Of a stretch of DNA of 64,000 nt, positions 12,102-21,350 are shown piece by piece. The translations under genes and the position numbers were made by a program. Location of the stretch: the NCBI RefSeq assembly GCF_001267535.1, contig NZ_JRXE01000006.1, forward strand, positions 88,274-152,273. The letters are read 5' to 3'. The notes beneath the pieces are model-generated. The model worked only from the letters and a program-made list of their open reading frames with translations. It made no database searches and was not told the origin of the DNA. The DNA comes from Winslowiella iniecta. GTDB taxonomy: Bacteria; Pseudomonadota; Gammaproteobacteria; Enterobacterales; Enterobacteriaceae. Position 1 is the first letter of the stretch. The number at the start of each line of letters is the position of its first letter.

Positions 12102-12578
12102 ATGAACCAGATTCCGATGACGTTAAGGGGCGCCGAGAGGTTGCGCGAAGAGCTCGAAGAGCTGAAAACCGTTAAACGCCCCAGAATTATTGCCTCAATT
12201 GCTGAAGCACGTGAGCATGGTGATTTGAAAGAAAATGCCGAATATCATGCTGCGCGTGAAGAGCAGGGTTTCTGTGAAGGCCGTATTCAGGAGATTGAAG
12301 CTAAACTCTCCAATGCTCAGGTGATCGATGTCACCAAAATGAATGCTAATGGTCGCGTTATTTTTGGTGCGACAGTCAGCATTCTGAATGTGGACAGCGA
12401 AGAAGAGTTTACTTACCGCATTGTTGGCGACGATGAAGCGGACTTTAAACACAATCTGATTTCAGTGAATTCACCGATGGCGCGTGGCCTGATCGGTAAA
12501 GAAGTGGATGATGTGGTTGTGATTAAAACGCCCGGCGGCGATGTTGACTACGAAATTCTGAAGATCGAATACATCTGA
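12102..12578 (+). CDS. greA: Transcription elongation factor GreA
   Basis: GreA, 158 residues, inserts its N-terminal coiled coil into the secondary channel of RNA polymerase and stimulates cleavage of backtracked transcripts. The coiled-coil tip carries the acidic pair in [11 protein letters not shown] (Asp41 and Glu44). The C-terminal FKBP-like domain ends [14 protein letters not shown]. The start follows an AGGTATTGAG site. The long leader with its own terminator suggests feedback control of greA expression. Confidence 0.97.
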   Translation: MNQIPMTLRGAERLREELEELKTVKRPRIIASIAEAREHGDLKENAEYHAAREEQGFCEGRIQEIEAKLSNAQVIDVTKMNANGRVIFGATVSILNVDSEEEFTYRIVGDDEADFKHNLISVNSPMARGLIGKEVDDVVVIKTPGGDVDYEILKIEYI

Positions 12579-12710
12579 GTTCGCTCAGAAAAAATCTTAC
12601 CGCTGGCTGAGCTGACGGCAATTTTAATCAGCAGGTGTGACGCTGCACAAAATTTCCGCATATTCGCGTCGGTGGGTCAGATTTTAAAAGGTCGATTGTA
12701 AAGAAAGGAA

Positions 12711-12733
12711 AAAGGCCGCATTGCGGCCTTTTA
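12711..12733. terminator. Bidirectional terminator between greA and yhbY
   Basis: A 9-bp stem AAAGGCCGC / GCGGCCTTT with an ATT loop and T tracts on both strands, placed between the convergent genes. Confidence 0.85.
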
Positions 12734-12820
12734 TCTGATGCAGGAGCATGGCACTTTTGCCATCAATGAGCCTTGAGCACCGGGGAAATTACCCTTAAAG
12801 TGCATCATTCAGGCAGGCCA

Positions 12821-13114
12821 TTAACGCGGTATTGAAATCTTGCGTTCCTTTGATGGGCGATACAGCACCAGCGTTTTGCCGATTACCTGCACGTTACTTG
12901 CACCCGTCTCGCGTACGATCGCTTCGACTACCAGCGTTTTGGTTTCACGGTCTTCCGTCGCGATTTTCACCTTGATTAATTCATGGTGTTCAAGTGCTTG
13001 TTCGATCTCGGCCAGCACACCTTCGGTCAGGCCATTGTTGCCCAGCATCACAACAGGCTTCAGTGGATGGGCCAGACCTTTCAGGTGCTGTTTTTGTTTG
13101 GGACTCAGATTCAT
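12821..13114 (-). CDS. yhbY: CRM-domain RNA-binding protein YhbY
   Basis: A 97-residue single CRM-domain protein equal to E. coli YhbY, which associates with pre-50S ribosomal particles. The signature GxxG loop is in VVMLGNNGLTEG near residues 21-32, preceded by the basic helix LSPKQKQHLKGLAHPLKP. The ATG is followed closely by LSPKQ as in the family. It is divergent from rlmE with about 127 bases between, and convergent with greA. Confidence 0.93.
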   Translation of the reverse strand: MNLSPKQKQHLKGLAHPLKPVVMLGNNGLTEGVLAEIEQALEHHELIKVKIATEDRETKTLVVEAIVRETGASNVQVIGKTLVLYRPSKERKISIPR

Positions 13115-13241
13115 CGTATTTTTTACTTACATTGGGATTGAAAACGGTACATTCTACCGCCATCTCGAGTGTATCACCAAACGGCAGAACCGTTTTGGGC
13201 GGTTTATTTATCGCTTATGATGAAGAATAGTTGGAAATTGT

Positions 13242-13871
13242 ATGACAGGTAAAAAGCGTTCGGCCAGTTCCAGCCGCTGGCTGCAGGAACACTTTAGCGA
13301 TAAATATGTGCTTCAGGCACAGAAAAAAGGGTTGCGCTCGCGCGCCTGGTTTAAACTTGATGAAATACAGCAGGGTGACAAGCTGTTTAAGCCGGGAATG
13401 ACTGTGGTCGATCTTGGCGCGGCTCCGGGCGGCTGGTCGCAATATGTGGTAACACAGATTGGCAACAAAGGCCGTATCATCGCCTGTGACATTTTACCGA
13501 TGGATCCTATCGTCGGCGTCGATTTCCTTCAGGGCGATTTTCGTGAAGAATTAGTGCTTAAAGCGCTGCTGGAGCGCGTTGGCGAGCAAAAAGTTCAGGT
13601 TGTGATGTCGGATATGGCACCCAACATGAGCGGTACACCTGCCGTTGATATTCCCCGGTCGATGTATTTAGTTGAACTGGCGCTGGAGATGTGTCGTGAT
13701 GTTCTGGCACCTGGCGGCAGTTTTTTAGTGAAAGTGTTTCAGGGAGATGGCTTTGATGAATACCTCCGGGAAATTCGCTCCCTGTTTACGAAGGTAAAAA
13801 TTCGTAAGCCGGACGCTTCGCGCTCACGTTCGCGCGAAGTGTACATTGTAGCGACAGGGCGAAAACTATAA
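13242..13871 (+). CDS. rlmE: 23S rRNA (U2552-2'-O)-methyltransferase RlmE
   Basis: RlmE (RrmJ/FtsJ) methylates U2552 in the A-loop of 23S rRNA at a late stage of 50S assembly and is a heat-shock protein. The protein is 209 residues. The SAM-binding motif [15 protein letters not shown] is at about 55-69. The catalytic tetrad Lys38, Asp124, Lys164 and Glu199 is complete at exactly the E. coli numbering. It lies 102 bases before ftsH, an operon conserved across enterics. Confidence 0.97.
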   Translation: MTGKKRSASSSRWLQEHFSDKYVLQAQKKGLRSRAWFKLDEIQQGDKLFKPGMTVVDLGAAPGGWSQYVVTQIGNKGRIIACDILPMDPIVGVDFLQGDFREELVLKALLERVGEQKVQVVMSDMAPNMSGTPAVDIPRSMYLVELALEMCRDVLAPGGSFLVKVFQGDGFDEYLREIRSLFTKVKIRKPDASRSRSREVYIVATGRKL

Positions 13872-13973
13872 CCAAAATAATTGGAATCGTACTCACAACG
13901 GCGATTCCAGGTTTGAAGGATATATAGTACCCTACGCTGTCTGTTAACACAGTTGTAATATGAGGTTAATCCC

Positions 13974-15917
13974 TTGAGTGACATGGCGAAAAACCTGATT
14001 CTCTGGTTAGTCATCGCAGTTGTGCTGATGTCTGTATTCCAGAGCTTTGGGCCCAGCGAGTCGAATGGCCGTAGGGTTGATTACTCAACCTTCCTGTCGG
14101 AAGTGAACCAGGATCAGGTCCGCGAGGCACGTATTAACGGGCGTGAAATCAACGTAACTAAAAAAGACAGTAATCGATACACGACCTACATCCCTGTCAA
14201 CGATCCCAAGTTACTCGATAACCTGTTGACCAAAAATGTAAAAGTTGTCGGTGAACCACCAGAAGAACCAAGCCTGCTGGCTTCAATCTTCATCTCCTGG
14301 TTCCCGATGCTGTTGTTGATCGGTGTCTGGATCTTCTTTATGCGTCAGATGCAAGGCGGTGGCGGTAAGGGCGCGATGTCCTTCGGCAAGAGTAAAGCCC
14401 GCATGCTGACTGAAGATCAGATCAAAACCACCTTTGCTGATGTTGCAGGTTGTGACGAAGCAAAAGAGGAAGTGGGCGAGCTGGTTGAATACCTGCGCGA
14501 GCCGAGCCGCTTCCAGAAACTGGGTGGTAAAATTCCGAAAGGCGTACTGATGGTGGGGCCACCGGGTACCGGTAAGACCCTGCTGGCAAAAGCGATTGCC
14601 GGTGAAGCTAAGGTGCCTTTCTTTACCATTTCCGGTTCTGACTTTGTCGAAATGTTTGTTGGTGTGGGTGCATCACGTGTTCGTGACATGTTTGAGCAGG
14701 CGAAAAAAGCCGCACCTTGCATCATCTTTATCGATGAGATCGATGCCGTTGGTCGTCAGCGTGGCGCCGGTTTAGGCGGTGGTCATGACGAGCGTGAGCA
14801 GACCCTGAACCAGATGCTGGTTGAGATGGATGGTTTTGAAGGCAACGAAGGTATCATCGTAATTGCCGCGACCAACCGTCCAGACGTACTGGACCCTGCA
14901 TTGCTGCGTCCGGGCCGTTTCGACCGTCAGGTTGTGGTCGGTCTGCCGGATGTTCGTGGTCGTGAGCAGATTCTGAAAGTGCATATGCGTCGTGTGCCAC
15001 TGGCAACCGATATTGATGCATCAGTGATTGCACGTGGTACGCCGGGCTTCTCCGGTGCGGATCTGGCAAACCTGGTCAACGAAGCTGCCCTGTTTGCTGC
15101 GCGCGGTAATCGCCGTGTGGTGTCGATGGTTGAGTTTGAAAAAGCCAAAGACAAAATCATGATGGGCGCAGAACGTCGCTCCATGGTGATGACCGAATCG
15201 CAGAAAGAGTCGACCGCTTATCACGAAGCTGGCCACGCGATTATTGGACGCCTGGTTCCGGAACACGATCCGGTGCACAAAGTGACCATTATTCCGCGCG
15301 GACGTGCGCTGGGTGTGACTTTCTTCCTGCCTGAAGGCGACGCGATCAGCGCCAGCCGTCAGAAACTGGAGAGTCAGCTCTCTACGCTGTACGGTGGCCG
15401 TCTGGCTGAAGAGATTATCTACGGTGTGGAGCATGTTTCTACCGGTGCATCGAACGACATTAAAGTCGCAACGAACATCGCACGTAACATGGTCACGCAG
15501 TGGGGCTTCTCTGAGAAATTAGGTCCGTTGCTGTATGCCGAAGAAGACGGTGAGGTATTCCTCGGTCGCTCGGTGGCAAAAGCCAAGCATATGTCCGATG
15601 AGACCGCGCGTATTATCGATCAGGAAGTAAAATCTCTGGTTGAGCAGAACTACCAGCGCGCCCGTCGCCTTCTGAATGAAAACATGGACATCCTTCACGC
15701 GATGAAAGACGCGCTGATGAAGTATGAAACCATTGATGCGCCGCAGATCGACGATTTGATGGCACGCCGCGAAGTGCGTCCGCCAGCAGGTTGGGAAGAA
15801 GCAAGCAGCAGCAATAATTCAGATAACAACGGCACGCCAAAAGCACCGCGTCCGGTCGATGAACCCCGTACGCCAAACCCAGGCAATACCATGTCTGAGC
15901 AGTTAGGCGACAAATAA
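13974..15917 (+). CDS. ftsH: ATP-dependent zinc metalloprotease FtsH
   Basis: FtsH is the essential membrane-bound AAA+ protease that degrades LpxC, RpoH and unassembled membrane proteins. Two N-terminal membrane segments (about residues 6-22 and 100-122) flank a small periplasmic domain. Walker A is GPPGTGKT at 195-202, followed by Walker B (IIFIDEID) and the second region of homology ([17 protein letters not shown]). The zinc site is HEAGH at about 417-421. The start is drawn at TTG 13974 because GAGG lies eight bases before it. The ATG at 13983, usually annotated in E. coli and giving 644 residues, is 17 bases from that site. A terminator follows. Confidence 0.97.
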   Translation: MSDMAKNLILWLVIAVVLMSVFQSFGPSESNGRRVDYSTFLSEVNQDQVREARINGREINVTKKDSNRYTTYIPVNDPKLLDNLLTKNVKVVGEPPEEPSLLASIFISWFPMLLLIGVWIFFMRQMQGGGGKGAMSFGKSKARMLTEDQIKTTFADVAGCDEAKEEVGELVEYLREPSRFQKLGGKIPKGVLMVGPPGTGKTLLAKAIAGEAKVPFFTISGSDFVEMFVGVGASRVRDMFEQAKKAAPCIIFIDEIDAVGRQRGAGLGGGHDEREQTLNQMLVEMDGFEGNEGIIVIAATNRPDVLDPALLRPGRFDRQVVVGLPDVRGREQILKVHMRRVPLATDIDASVIARGTPGFSGADLANLVNEAALFAARGNRRVVSMVEFEKAKDKIMMGAERRSMVMTESQKESTAYHEAGHAIIGRLVPEHDPVHKVTIIPRGRALGVTFFLPEGDAISASRQKLESQLSTLYGGRLAEEIIYGVEHVSTGASNDIKVATNIARNMVTQWGFSEKLGPLLYAEEDGEVFLGRSVAKAKHMSDETARIIDQEVKSLVEQNYQRARRLLNENMDILHAMKDALMKYETIDAPQIDDLMARREVRPPAGWEEASSSNNSDNNGTPKAPRPVDEPRTPNPGNTMSEQLGDK

Positions 15918-15948
15918 TTCGGTTTCAACGAATCGACTGACACCTCTA

Positions 15949-15976
15949 AAACCCCGGCTCTGACCGGGGTTTTTTA
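15949..15976 (+). terminator. Rho-independent terminator after ftsH
   Basis: Stem AAACCCCGG / CCGGGGTTT with a 6-base loop, followed by a T run, in the gap before folP. Confidence 0.88.
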
Positions 15977-16032
15977 TTGCTGAACCTTTTTAACGTAAAA
16001 TGCAGGCCCTCATTGCTTAAGGAAAAATCAAA

Positions 16033-16866
16033 ATGAAGTTACACGCCAGAAACTCGGTTTTGGATCTCGCATATCCCCAGGTCATGGGCATTTTGAACGT
16101 CACGCCAGACTCCTTTTCCGATGGCGGTAAGCATAATTCGCTGATTCACGCGCTGACCCACGCCAACGATATGATCAATGCCGGGGCCACGATTATTGAT
16201 GTCGGCGGCGAATCGACCCGTCCCGGTGCCGCAGAAGTCAGCGTTGAAGAAGAGCTGGAACGCGTGATTCCAGTGGTTGAGGCGCTGGCGCAGCGTTTTG
16301 AAGTATGGATCTCGGTTGATACCTCGAAGCCTGAAGTGATCCGTGAGTCGGCGCGAGTGGGTGCTCACATTATTAACGATATTCGATCCTTGCAGGAACC
16401 GGGCGCGCTGGAAGCCGCAGCGGAAACCGGATTACCGGTCTGCCTGATGCATATGCAAGGTGACCCGCAGTCGATGCAGCAATCGCCGCACTATCAGAAT
16501 GTGCTGGCAGATGTTGATGCCTTTTTTGTGCAGCATATCGCGCGCTGCGAAGCGGCTGGCATCAAAAAAGAGCAATTGATTCTCGACCCAGGCTTTGGTT
16601 TCGGTAAGAATCTCTCTCACAATTATCAACTGCTGGCGCATCTGGCCGATCTGCACCATTTTGGTTTGCCACTATTAGTCGGCATGTCCCGTAAATCGAT
16701 GATAGGACAGCTGCTTAATGTCGGACCAACGCAACGGTTGACCGGCAGTATTGCCTGCGCGGTGATTGCCGCCATGCAGGGCGCACATATTGTGCGAGTA
16801 CATGACGTTAAAGAAACCGTCGAGGCGATGCGAGTCGTCGAAGCGACACGATCAGCGAAGGAATAG
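16033..16866 (+). CDS. folP: Dihydropteroate synthase
   Basis: FolP condenses p-aminobenzoate with hydroxymethyl-dihydropterin diphosphate in folate synthesis and is the sulfonamide target. The 277-residue TIM barrel shows [15 protein letters not shown] (residues about 18-32), GGESTRPGA in the pABA/pterin loop, the DIRSL strand, and the C-terminal RVHDV motif. The chromosomal form looks normal, with no insertion in the sulfa-binding loops that I can see. It is seven bases upstream of glmM and probably cotranscribed with it. Confidence 0.96.
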   Translation: MKLHARNSVLDLAYPQVMGILNVTPDSFSDGGKHNSLIHALTHANDMINAGATIIDVGGESTRPGAAEVSVEEELERVIPVVEALAQRFEVWISVDTSKPEVIRESARVGAHIINDIRSLQEPGALEAAAETGLPVCLMHMQGDPQSMQQSPHYQNVLADVDAFFVQHIARCEAAGIKKEQLILDPGFGFGKNLSHNYQLLAHLADLHHFGLPLLVGMSRKSMIGQLLNVGPTQRLTGSIACAVIAAMQGAHIVRVHDVKETVEAMRVVEATRSAKE

Positions 16867-16873
16867 TAACGCT

Positions 16874-18208
16874 ATGAGTAATCGTAAGTATTTTGGTACC
16901 GATGGCATCCGCGGCAAAGTGGGTGAGACTCCAATTACCCCTGATTTCGTGCTGAAACTGGGCTGGGCGGCTGGCAAGGTGCTGGCAAGCCATGGCTCTA
17001 AAAAAATCATCATCGGTAAAGATACTCGTATCTCTGGTTATATGCTGGAGTCGGCGCTGGAAGCCGGACTGGCGGCAGCGGGGCTGTCAGCAGCCTTTAC
17101 CGGGCCGATGCCAACCCCGGCAGTGGCTTATCTGACGCGTACCTTCCGCGCAGAAGCTGGCATTGTGATCTCTGCTTCACACAATCCCTTCGACGATAAC
17201 GGCATTAAATTCTTCTCGATTGATGGCACCAAGCTGCCCGATGAAGTGGAAGAGGCGATTGAAGCCGAGATGGAAAAGCCAATCACCTGCGTCGATTCAG
17301 CCGAACTTGGCCGTGCCAGCCGCATCGTTGATGCTGCCGGTCGCTATATCGAATTCTGCAAAGGCACTTTCCCGAGCGAGCTGAGCCTGAGCGGACTGAA
17401 AATTGTGGTGGACTGTGCTAATGGTGCGACCTACCACATTGCGCCGAACGTACTGCGTGAGCTGGGCGCAACGGTGATTGCCATCGGCTGTCAGCCGGAC
17501 GGTATGAATATCAACAAAGAGTGCGGTGCGACGGATTTGCGCATGTTGCAGGAACGCGTACTGGCAGAGAAGGCGGATATCGGCCTGGCGTACGATGGCG
17601 ACGGCGACCGTATCATGATGGTTGACCATCTTGGTGCCAAAGTTGATGGCGACCAGATTCTGTATATTATTGCGCGCGAAGGTCTGCGTCAGGGGCAGCT
17701 GAAGGGCGGCGTAGTCGGTACGCTGATGAGCAATATGGGTCTGGAGCTGGCGCTGAAGCAGCTCGGTATTCCGTTTGTCCGGGCGAAAGTGGGTGACCGC
17801 TATGTGCTGGAGAAATTGCAGGAGAAAGGCTGGCGTATTGGTGCTGAAAACTCTGGCCACGTGATCCTGCTGGATAAAACCACCACTGGTGACGGCATTG
17901 TGGCAGGTTTGCAAGTACTTACCGCCATGGTGCGCAACCATATGACATTGCACGACCTGTGCAGCGGCATGAAGTTACTGCCGCAGATCCTGGTGAATGT
18001 GCGCTTTAGCGGCGCGACCGATCCGCTGGAAGATGCGACGGTAAAAGCGGTGACGGCGGAAGTCGAGAAAGAGTTGCAGGGTCGTGGACGTGTGCTGCTG
18101 CGTAAATCCGGTACTGAGCCATTGATTCGCGTCATGGTCGAAGGCGAAGATGAAACCCAGGTCACCACGCTGGCACATCGTATTGCCGATGCAGTGAAAG
18201 CGGTCTGA
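16874..18208 (+). CDS. glmM: Phosphoglucosamine mutase GlmM
   Basis: GlmM converts glucosamine-6-phosphate to glucosamine-1-phosphate, feeding UDP-GlcNAc synthesis and hence MurA. It is 444 residues. The active-site serine loop is [11 protein letters not shown] with the phosphorylated Ser102. The metal loop DGDGDR follows near 241-246, and the C-terminal phosphate-binding loop is [12 protein letters not shown] start at the ATG at 16874 ([14 protein letters not shown]), the family start. The frame extends back into folP but that part is not protein-like. Confidence 0.97.
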   Translation: MSNRKYFGTDGIRGKVGETPITPDFVLKLGWAAGKVLASHGSKKIIIGKDTRISGYMLESALEAGLAAAGLSAAFTGPMPTPAVAYLTRTFRAEAGIVISASHNPFDDNGIKFFSIDGTKLPDEVEEAIEAEMEKPITCVDSAELGRASRIVDAAGRYIEFCKGTFPSELSLSGLKIVVDCANGATYHIAPNVLRELGATVIAIGCQPDGMNINKECGATDLRMLQERVLAEKADIGLAYDGDGDRIMMVDHLGAKVDGDQILYIIAREGLRQGQLKGGVVGTLMSNMGLELALKQLGIPFVRAKVGDRYVLEKLQEKGWRIGAENSGHVILLDKTTTGDGIVAGLQVLTAMVRNHMTLHDLCSGMKLLPQILVNVRFSGATDPLEDATVKAVTAEVEKELQGRGRVLLRKSGTEPLIRVMVEGEDETQVTTLAHRIADAVKAV

Positions 18209-18212
18209 TCCT

Positions 18213-18297
18213 GTAGGGGGCGGGGTTCTCGCCGCCTGTGCCGAGGATTTGCACTCAGCCCGCCATCAGGACGGGAGCCGAAAACGGCTCCCCTATA
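18213..18297 (+). repeat. Composite REP-like element (two hairpins) between glmM and secG
   Basis: A GTAGGGGGCGG...TTCTCGCCGCC hairpin is followed by CATCAGGAC and a perfect 8-bp hairpin GGGAGCCG-AAAA-CGGCTCCC (18273-18292). The same two-part element occurs inverted at 36571-36636. The remainder of this 331-base gap has a further hairpin at 18448-18472 (TCACACCC / GGGTGTGA) and no gene that I can support. Confidence 0.75.
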
Positions 18298-18539
18298 AGT
18301 TCCTGGATTGCATGAGCCGAAAACGTGTTCGACTCGCCGGATAACTGCGCGTTTTTTCTGCTGAAATTGTAAATCTGGCGTTTTTTTCCGCAATCAGCTG
18401 AAGGCAATGAAATTGCACTTGCGCGGACAGGGACCTTTGGTTAGTATTCACACCCGCTTCTGGTGGGTGTGACGACAACATCCATTTGACTGGTTTGAAG
18501 CTATTTATGTGCGGTTACCGCGCAAGGAACAGGTTGATT

Positions 18540-18872
18540 ATGTACGAAGCTCTTCTGGTAATTTTCCTTATTGTGGCACTGGGCCTGGTGGGTCTGATCA
18601 TGCTGCAACAAGGTAAAGGCGCTGATATGGGAGCCTCCTTCGGTGCAGGCGCTTCCGGTACTCTGTTTGGTTCAAGCGGTTCAGGTAATTTCATGACCCG
18701 TATGACCGCAGTGCTGGCGACCCTGTTCTTCATTATCAGCCTGGTTCTGGGTAACCTGAACAGCAATAAAACCACGAAAGGTAGCGAGTGGGATAATCTC
18801 ACGCAGCCAGCACAGTCTGAACAGACTGCGCCAGCGAAACCGGCAACGCCGAGCAGCGATATCCCGCAGTAA
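18540..18872 (+). CDS. secG: Protein translocase subunit SecG
   Basis: SecG is the small subunit of the SecYEG channel. The 110-residue protein begins MYEALLVIFLIVALGLVGLIMLQQGKG with the first membrane helix at about 2-22. A conserved amphipathic GASFGAGASGTLFGS linker comes next, then a second helix at about 53-72 (MTAVLATLFFIISLVLGNL) and a polar alanine/proline-rich tail. I use the ATG at 18540. An in-frame upstream start exists at 18486 but adds residues absent from the family. tRNA-Leu follows directly, as in E. coli. Confidence 0.95.
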   Translation: MYEALLVIFLIVALGLVGLIMLQQGKGADMGASFGAGASGTLFGSSGSGNFMTRMTAVLATLFFIISLVLGNLNSNKTTKGSEWDNLTQPAQSEQTAPAKPATPSSDIPQ

Positions 18873-18929
18873 GCAGTAAAAAGTTACAATTTCGATGCGA
18901 CAGAAATAAAAAAGTCGCCGTCTTAAAGT

Positions 18930-19016
18930 GCCGAGGTGGTGGAATTGGTAGACACGCTACCTTGAGGTGGTAGTGCCCGATTGGGCTTACGGGTTCAAGT
19001 CCCGTCCTCGGTACCA
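18930..19016 (+). tRNA. leuU: tRNA-Leu (anticodon GAG)
   Basis: An 87-nt class II tRNA with encoded CCA. The acceptor stem is GCCGAGG / CCTCGGT, the anticodon stem CTACC / GGTAG with GAG at 18964-18966, and there is a long variable arm and a GGTTCAA T loop. It sits between secG and metY. In E. coli argG intervenes between the two tRNA genes, but not here. Confidence 0.95.
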
Positions 19017-19030
19017 AATCTCAGAATTGC

Positions 19031-19059
19031 TTGCATTTAGTGCAAGATCGGCGTAATAT
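19031..19059 (+). promoter_or_regulatory. Promoter of metY-rimP-nusA-infB
   Basis: TTGCAT and TAATAT with a 17-base spacer and a GC-rich discriminator (TCGCC), giving a start about 10 bases before the tRNA. This is the expected strong promoter for the operon. Confidence 0.7.
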
Positions 19060-19075
19060 TCGCCACGTTTTCGGA

Positions 19076-19152
<77 letters not shown>

Positions 19153-19286
19153 CTTTCCCTTAGAGTTCTTTTTCAAATATACTGTATGCATCTTACGGCG
19201 CATTTTCAGCGAATTTTGAAAAAAATTCTTTTGGCTTGTGGGCCGAGCCGCAATCATTGCGGCATACAGGGTCCAGTCGCATTAAG

Positions 19287-19308
19287 CCCCGAATTTTCGG
19301 GGTTTTTT
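19287..19308 (+). terminator. First terminator/attenuator between metY and rimP
   Basis: Stem CCCCGAA / TTCGGGG followed by six T. It would end the tRNA transcript with partial readthrough into rimP-nusA. Confidence 0.82.
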
Positions 19309-19330
19309 GTTATCAGGCTATCAAAACACT

Positions 19331-19351
19331 GGGCTATTAAGCCCTTTTTTT
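19331..19351 (+). terminator. Second terminator-like hairpin before rimP
   Basis: GGGCT-ATTA-AGCCC followed by seven T, only 18 bases before the rimP start. It forms a tandem pair with the hairpin at 19287. Confidence 0.65.
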
Positions 19352-19368
19352 ATGTCTTGGGGGTGGCT

Positions 19369-19821
19369 TTGTCCACATTAGAGCAAAAATTAACAGAGCT
19401 GATTTCGGCACCAGTAGAAGCGCTTGGCTACGAACTGGTCGGTATTGAGTTCGTTCGTGGTCGCACATCCACGCTGCGCATCTATATTGATAGCGAAGAC
19501 GGTATCAACGTTGACGATTGTGCTGATGTCAGCCATCAGGTGAGTGCGGTAATGGATGTTGAAGATCCCATCACTGTCGCCTACAACCTTGAAGTCTCGT
19601 CACCGGGCCTTGAGCGCCCCCTGTTTACTGCAGCACACTACACGCAATTCATTGGCGAACAAGTTAGCCTGGTTTTGCGTATGGCCGTACAAAACCGCCG
19701 CAAATGGCAGGGCATCATTAAATCTGTTGAAGGTGAAATGATCACTGTTACCGTTGAGGGTAGCGATGAAGTGTTCGCGCTGAGTAATATCCAGAAAGCG
19801 AACCTGGTCCCCCACTTTTAA
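19369..19821 (+). CDS. rimP: Ribosome maturation factor RimP
   Basis: RimP (150 residues) binds the 30S subunit and assists its late maturation. The protein has an N-terminal alpha/beta domain with [21 protein letters not shown] and [11 protein letters not shown], and a C-terminal SH3-like domain ending in [11 protein letters not shown]. The start is the TTG at 19369 after a GGGGGT site. This gives STLEQKL at the N-terminus and the family length, and a longer upstream frame would cross the terminators. It is the first protein gene of the nusA-infB operon. Confidence 0.94.
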   Translation: MSTLEQKLTELISAPVEALGYELVGIEFVRGRTSTLRIYIDSEDGINVDDCADVSHQVSAVMDVEDPITVAYNLEVSSPGLERPLFTAAHYTQFIGEQVSLVLRMAVQNRRKWQGIIKSVEGEMITVTVEGSDEVFALSNIQKANLVPHF

Positions 19822-19845
19822 ACGTCCGGATTGAGGCTAACCAGG

Positions 19846-21333
19846 ATGAACAAAGAAATCTTAGCTGTTGTAGAGGCCGTTTCTAACGAAAAAGCCCTCC
19901 CGCGTGAGAAAATTTTCGAAGCGCTGGAGAGCGCGCTGGCCACTGCAACCAAGAAAAAATACGAACAAGAGATCGATGTTCGCGTTAGCATCGATCGGAA
20001 AAGCGGCGATTTTGATACTTTCCGTCGCTGGGTGATTGTGGACGAAGTGACACAACCGACCCGTGAAATTACGCTGGAAGCCGCGCGCTACGAAGATGAA
20101 GCGTTTAATCTCGGCGAATTTGTTGAAGATCAGATTGAATCTGTCACCTTTGACCGCATTACTACTCAGACGGCGAAACAAGTTATCGTACAGAAAGTAC
20201 GTGAAGCTGAGCGCGCGATGGTGGTGGATGCGTTCCGTCAGCACGAAGGTGAGATCATCACTGGTGTGGTGAAGAAAGTGAACCGCGACAACATTACCCT
20301 CGATCTGGGTAGCAATGCTGAAGCGGTCATTATCCGTGAAGATATGTTGCCACGTGAAAACTTCCGTCCGGGTGACCGCATTCGCGGCGTACTGTACGCT
20401 GTACGTCCGGAAGCTCGCGGTGCTCAGCTGTTTGTCAGCCGCTCTAAACCAGAGATGCTGATTGAGCTGTTCCGCATTGAAGTGCCGGAAATCGGTGAAG
20501 AAGTTATTGAAATCAAAGCGGCCGCCCGCGATCCAGGCTCTCGTGCCAAGATTGCAGTGAAGACCAACGACAAGCGTATCGACCCGGTTGGTGCTTGCGT
20601 CGGTATGCGCGGTGCGCGTGTTCAGGCGGTATCCAGCGAATTAGGCGGTGAACGTATTGATATCGTGCTGTGGGACGACAACCCGGCACAGTTTGTTATC
20701 AATGCTATGGCCCCTGCTGATGTCGCGTCTATCGTGGTGGATGAAGATAATCACACCATGGATATCGCTGTTGAAGCCGGAAATCTGGCTCAGGCGATCG
20801 GCCGTAACGGCCAAAACGTGCGTCTGGCTTCTCAGCTGAGTGGCTGGGAGCTGAACGTGATGACGGTCGACGACCTGCAAGCCAAGCACCAGGCTGAAGC
20901 ACATGCAGCTATCGACGTCTTTACCAAATATCTCGACATCGACGAAGATTTCGCCACCGTTCTGGTTGAAGAAGGCTTCTCCTCTCTGGAAGAGCTGGCT
21001 TATGTACCAATCAATGAACTGCTGGAAATCGACGGCCTTGATGAAGATACGGTAGAAGCGCTGCGCGACCGTGCGAAAAATGCGTTGACCACCCTGGCAC
21101 TGGCAAAAGAAGAGAGCCTTGGCGATAGCAAACCTGCAGATGACTTACTGAATCTGGAAGGTCTGGATCGTGCACTGGCGTTCAAACTGGCGGCGAAAGG
21201 TGTATGCACGCTGGAAGATCTTGCTGAGCAGGGTGTTGACGATCTGTCAGATATTGAAGGCCTCAGCGATGAGCGGGCCGGTGAGCTGATTATGGCTGCG
21301 CGCAATATCTGTTGGTTCGGTGACGACGCGTAA
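19846..21333 (+). CDS. nusA: Transcription termination/antitermination factor NusA
   Basis: NusA (495 residues) binds RNA polymerase, promotes pausing and intrinsic termination, and joins the lambda-N and rRNA antitermination complexes. The order is an N-terminal polymerase-binding domain (about 1-135), an S1 domain ([21 protein letters not shown]), KH1 and KH2 ([23 protein letters not shown]), then two acidic repeats AR1 and AR2 (about 360-425 and 435-495). The ATG at 19846 follows TTGAGG and gives the E. coli length. NusA probably regulates its own operon through the upstream attenuators. Confidence 0.97.
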   Translation: MNKEILAVVEAVSNEKALPREKIFEALESALATATKKKYEQEIDVRVSIDRKSGDFDTFRRWVIVDEVTQPTREITLEAARYEDEAFNLGEFVEDQIESVTFDRITTQTAKQVIVQKVREAERAMVVDAFRQHEGEIITGVVKKVNRDNITLDLGSNAEAVIIREDMLPRENFRPGDRIRGVLYAVRPEARGAQLFVSRSKPEMLIELFRIEVPEIGEEVIEIKAAARDPGSRAKIAVKTNDKRIDPVGACVGMRGARVQAVSSELGGERIDIVLWDDNPAQFVINAMAPADVASIVVDEDNHTMDIAVEAGNLAQAIGRNGQNVRLASQLSGWELNVMTVDDLQAKHQAEAHAAIDVFTKYLDIDEDFATVLVEEGFSSLEELAYVPINELLEIDGLDEDTVEALRDRAKNALTTLALAKEESLGDSKPADDLLNLEGLDRALAFKLAAKGVCTLEDLAEQGVDDLSDIEGLSDERAGELIMAARNICWFGDDA

Positions 21334-21350
21334 TAACAGGAAGGAACAGC

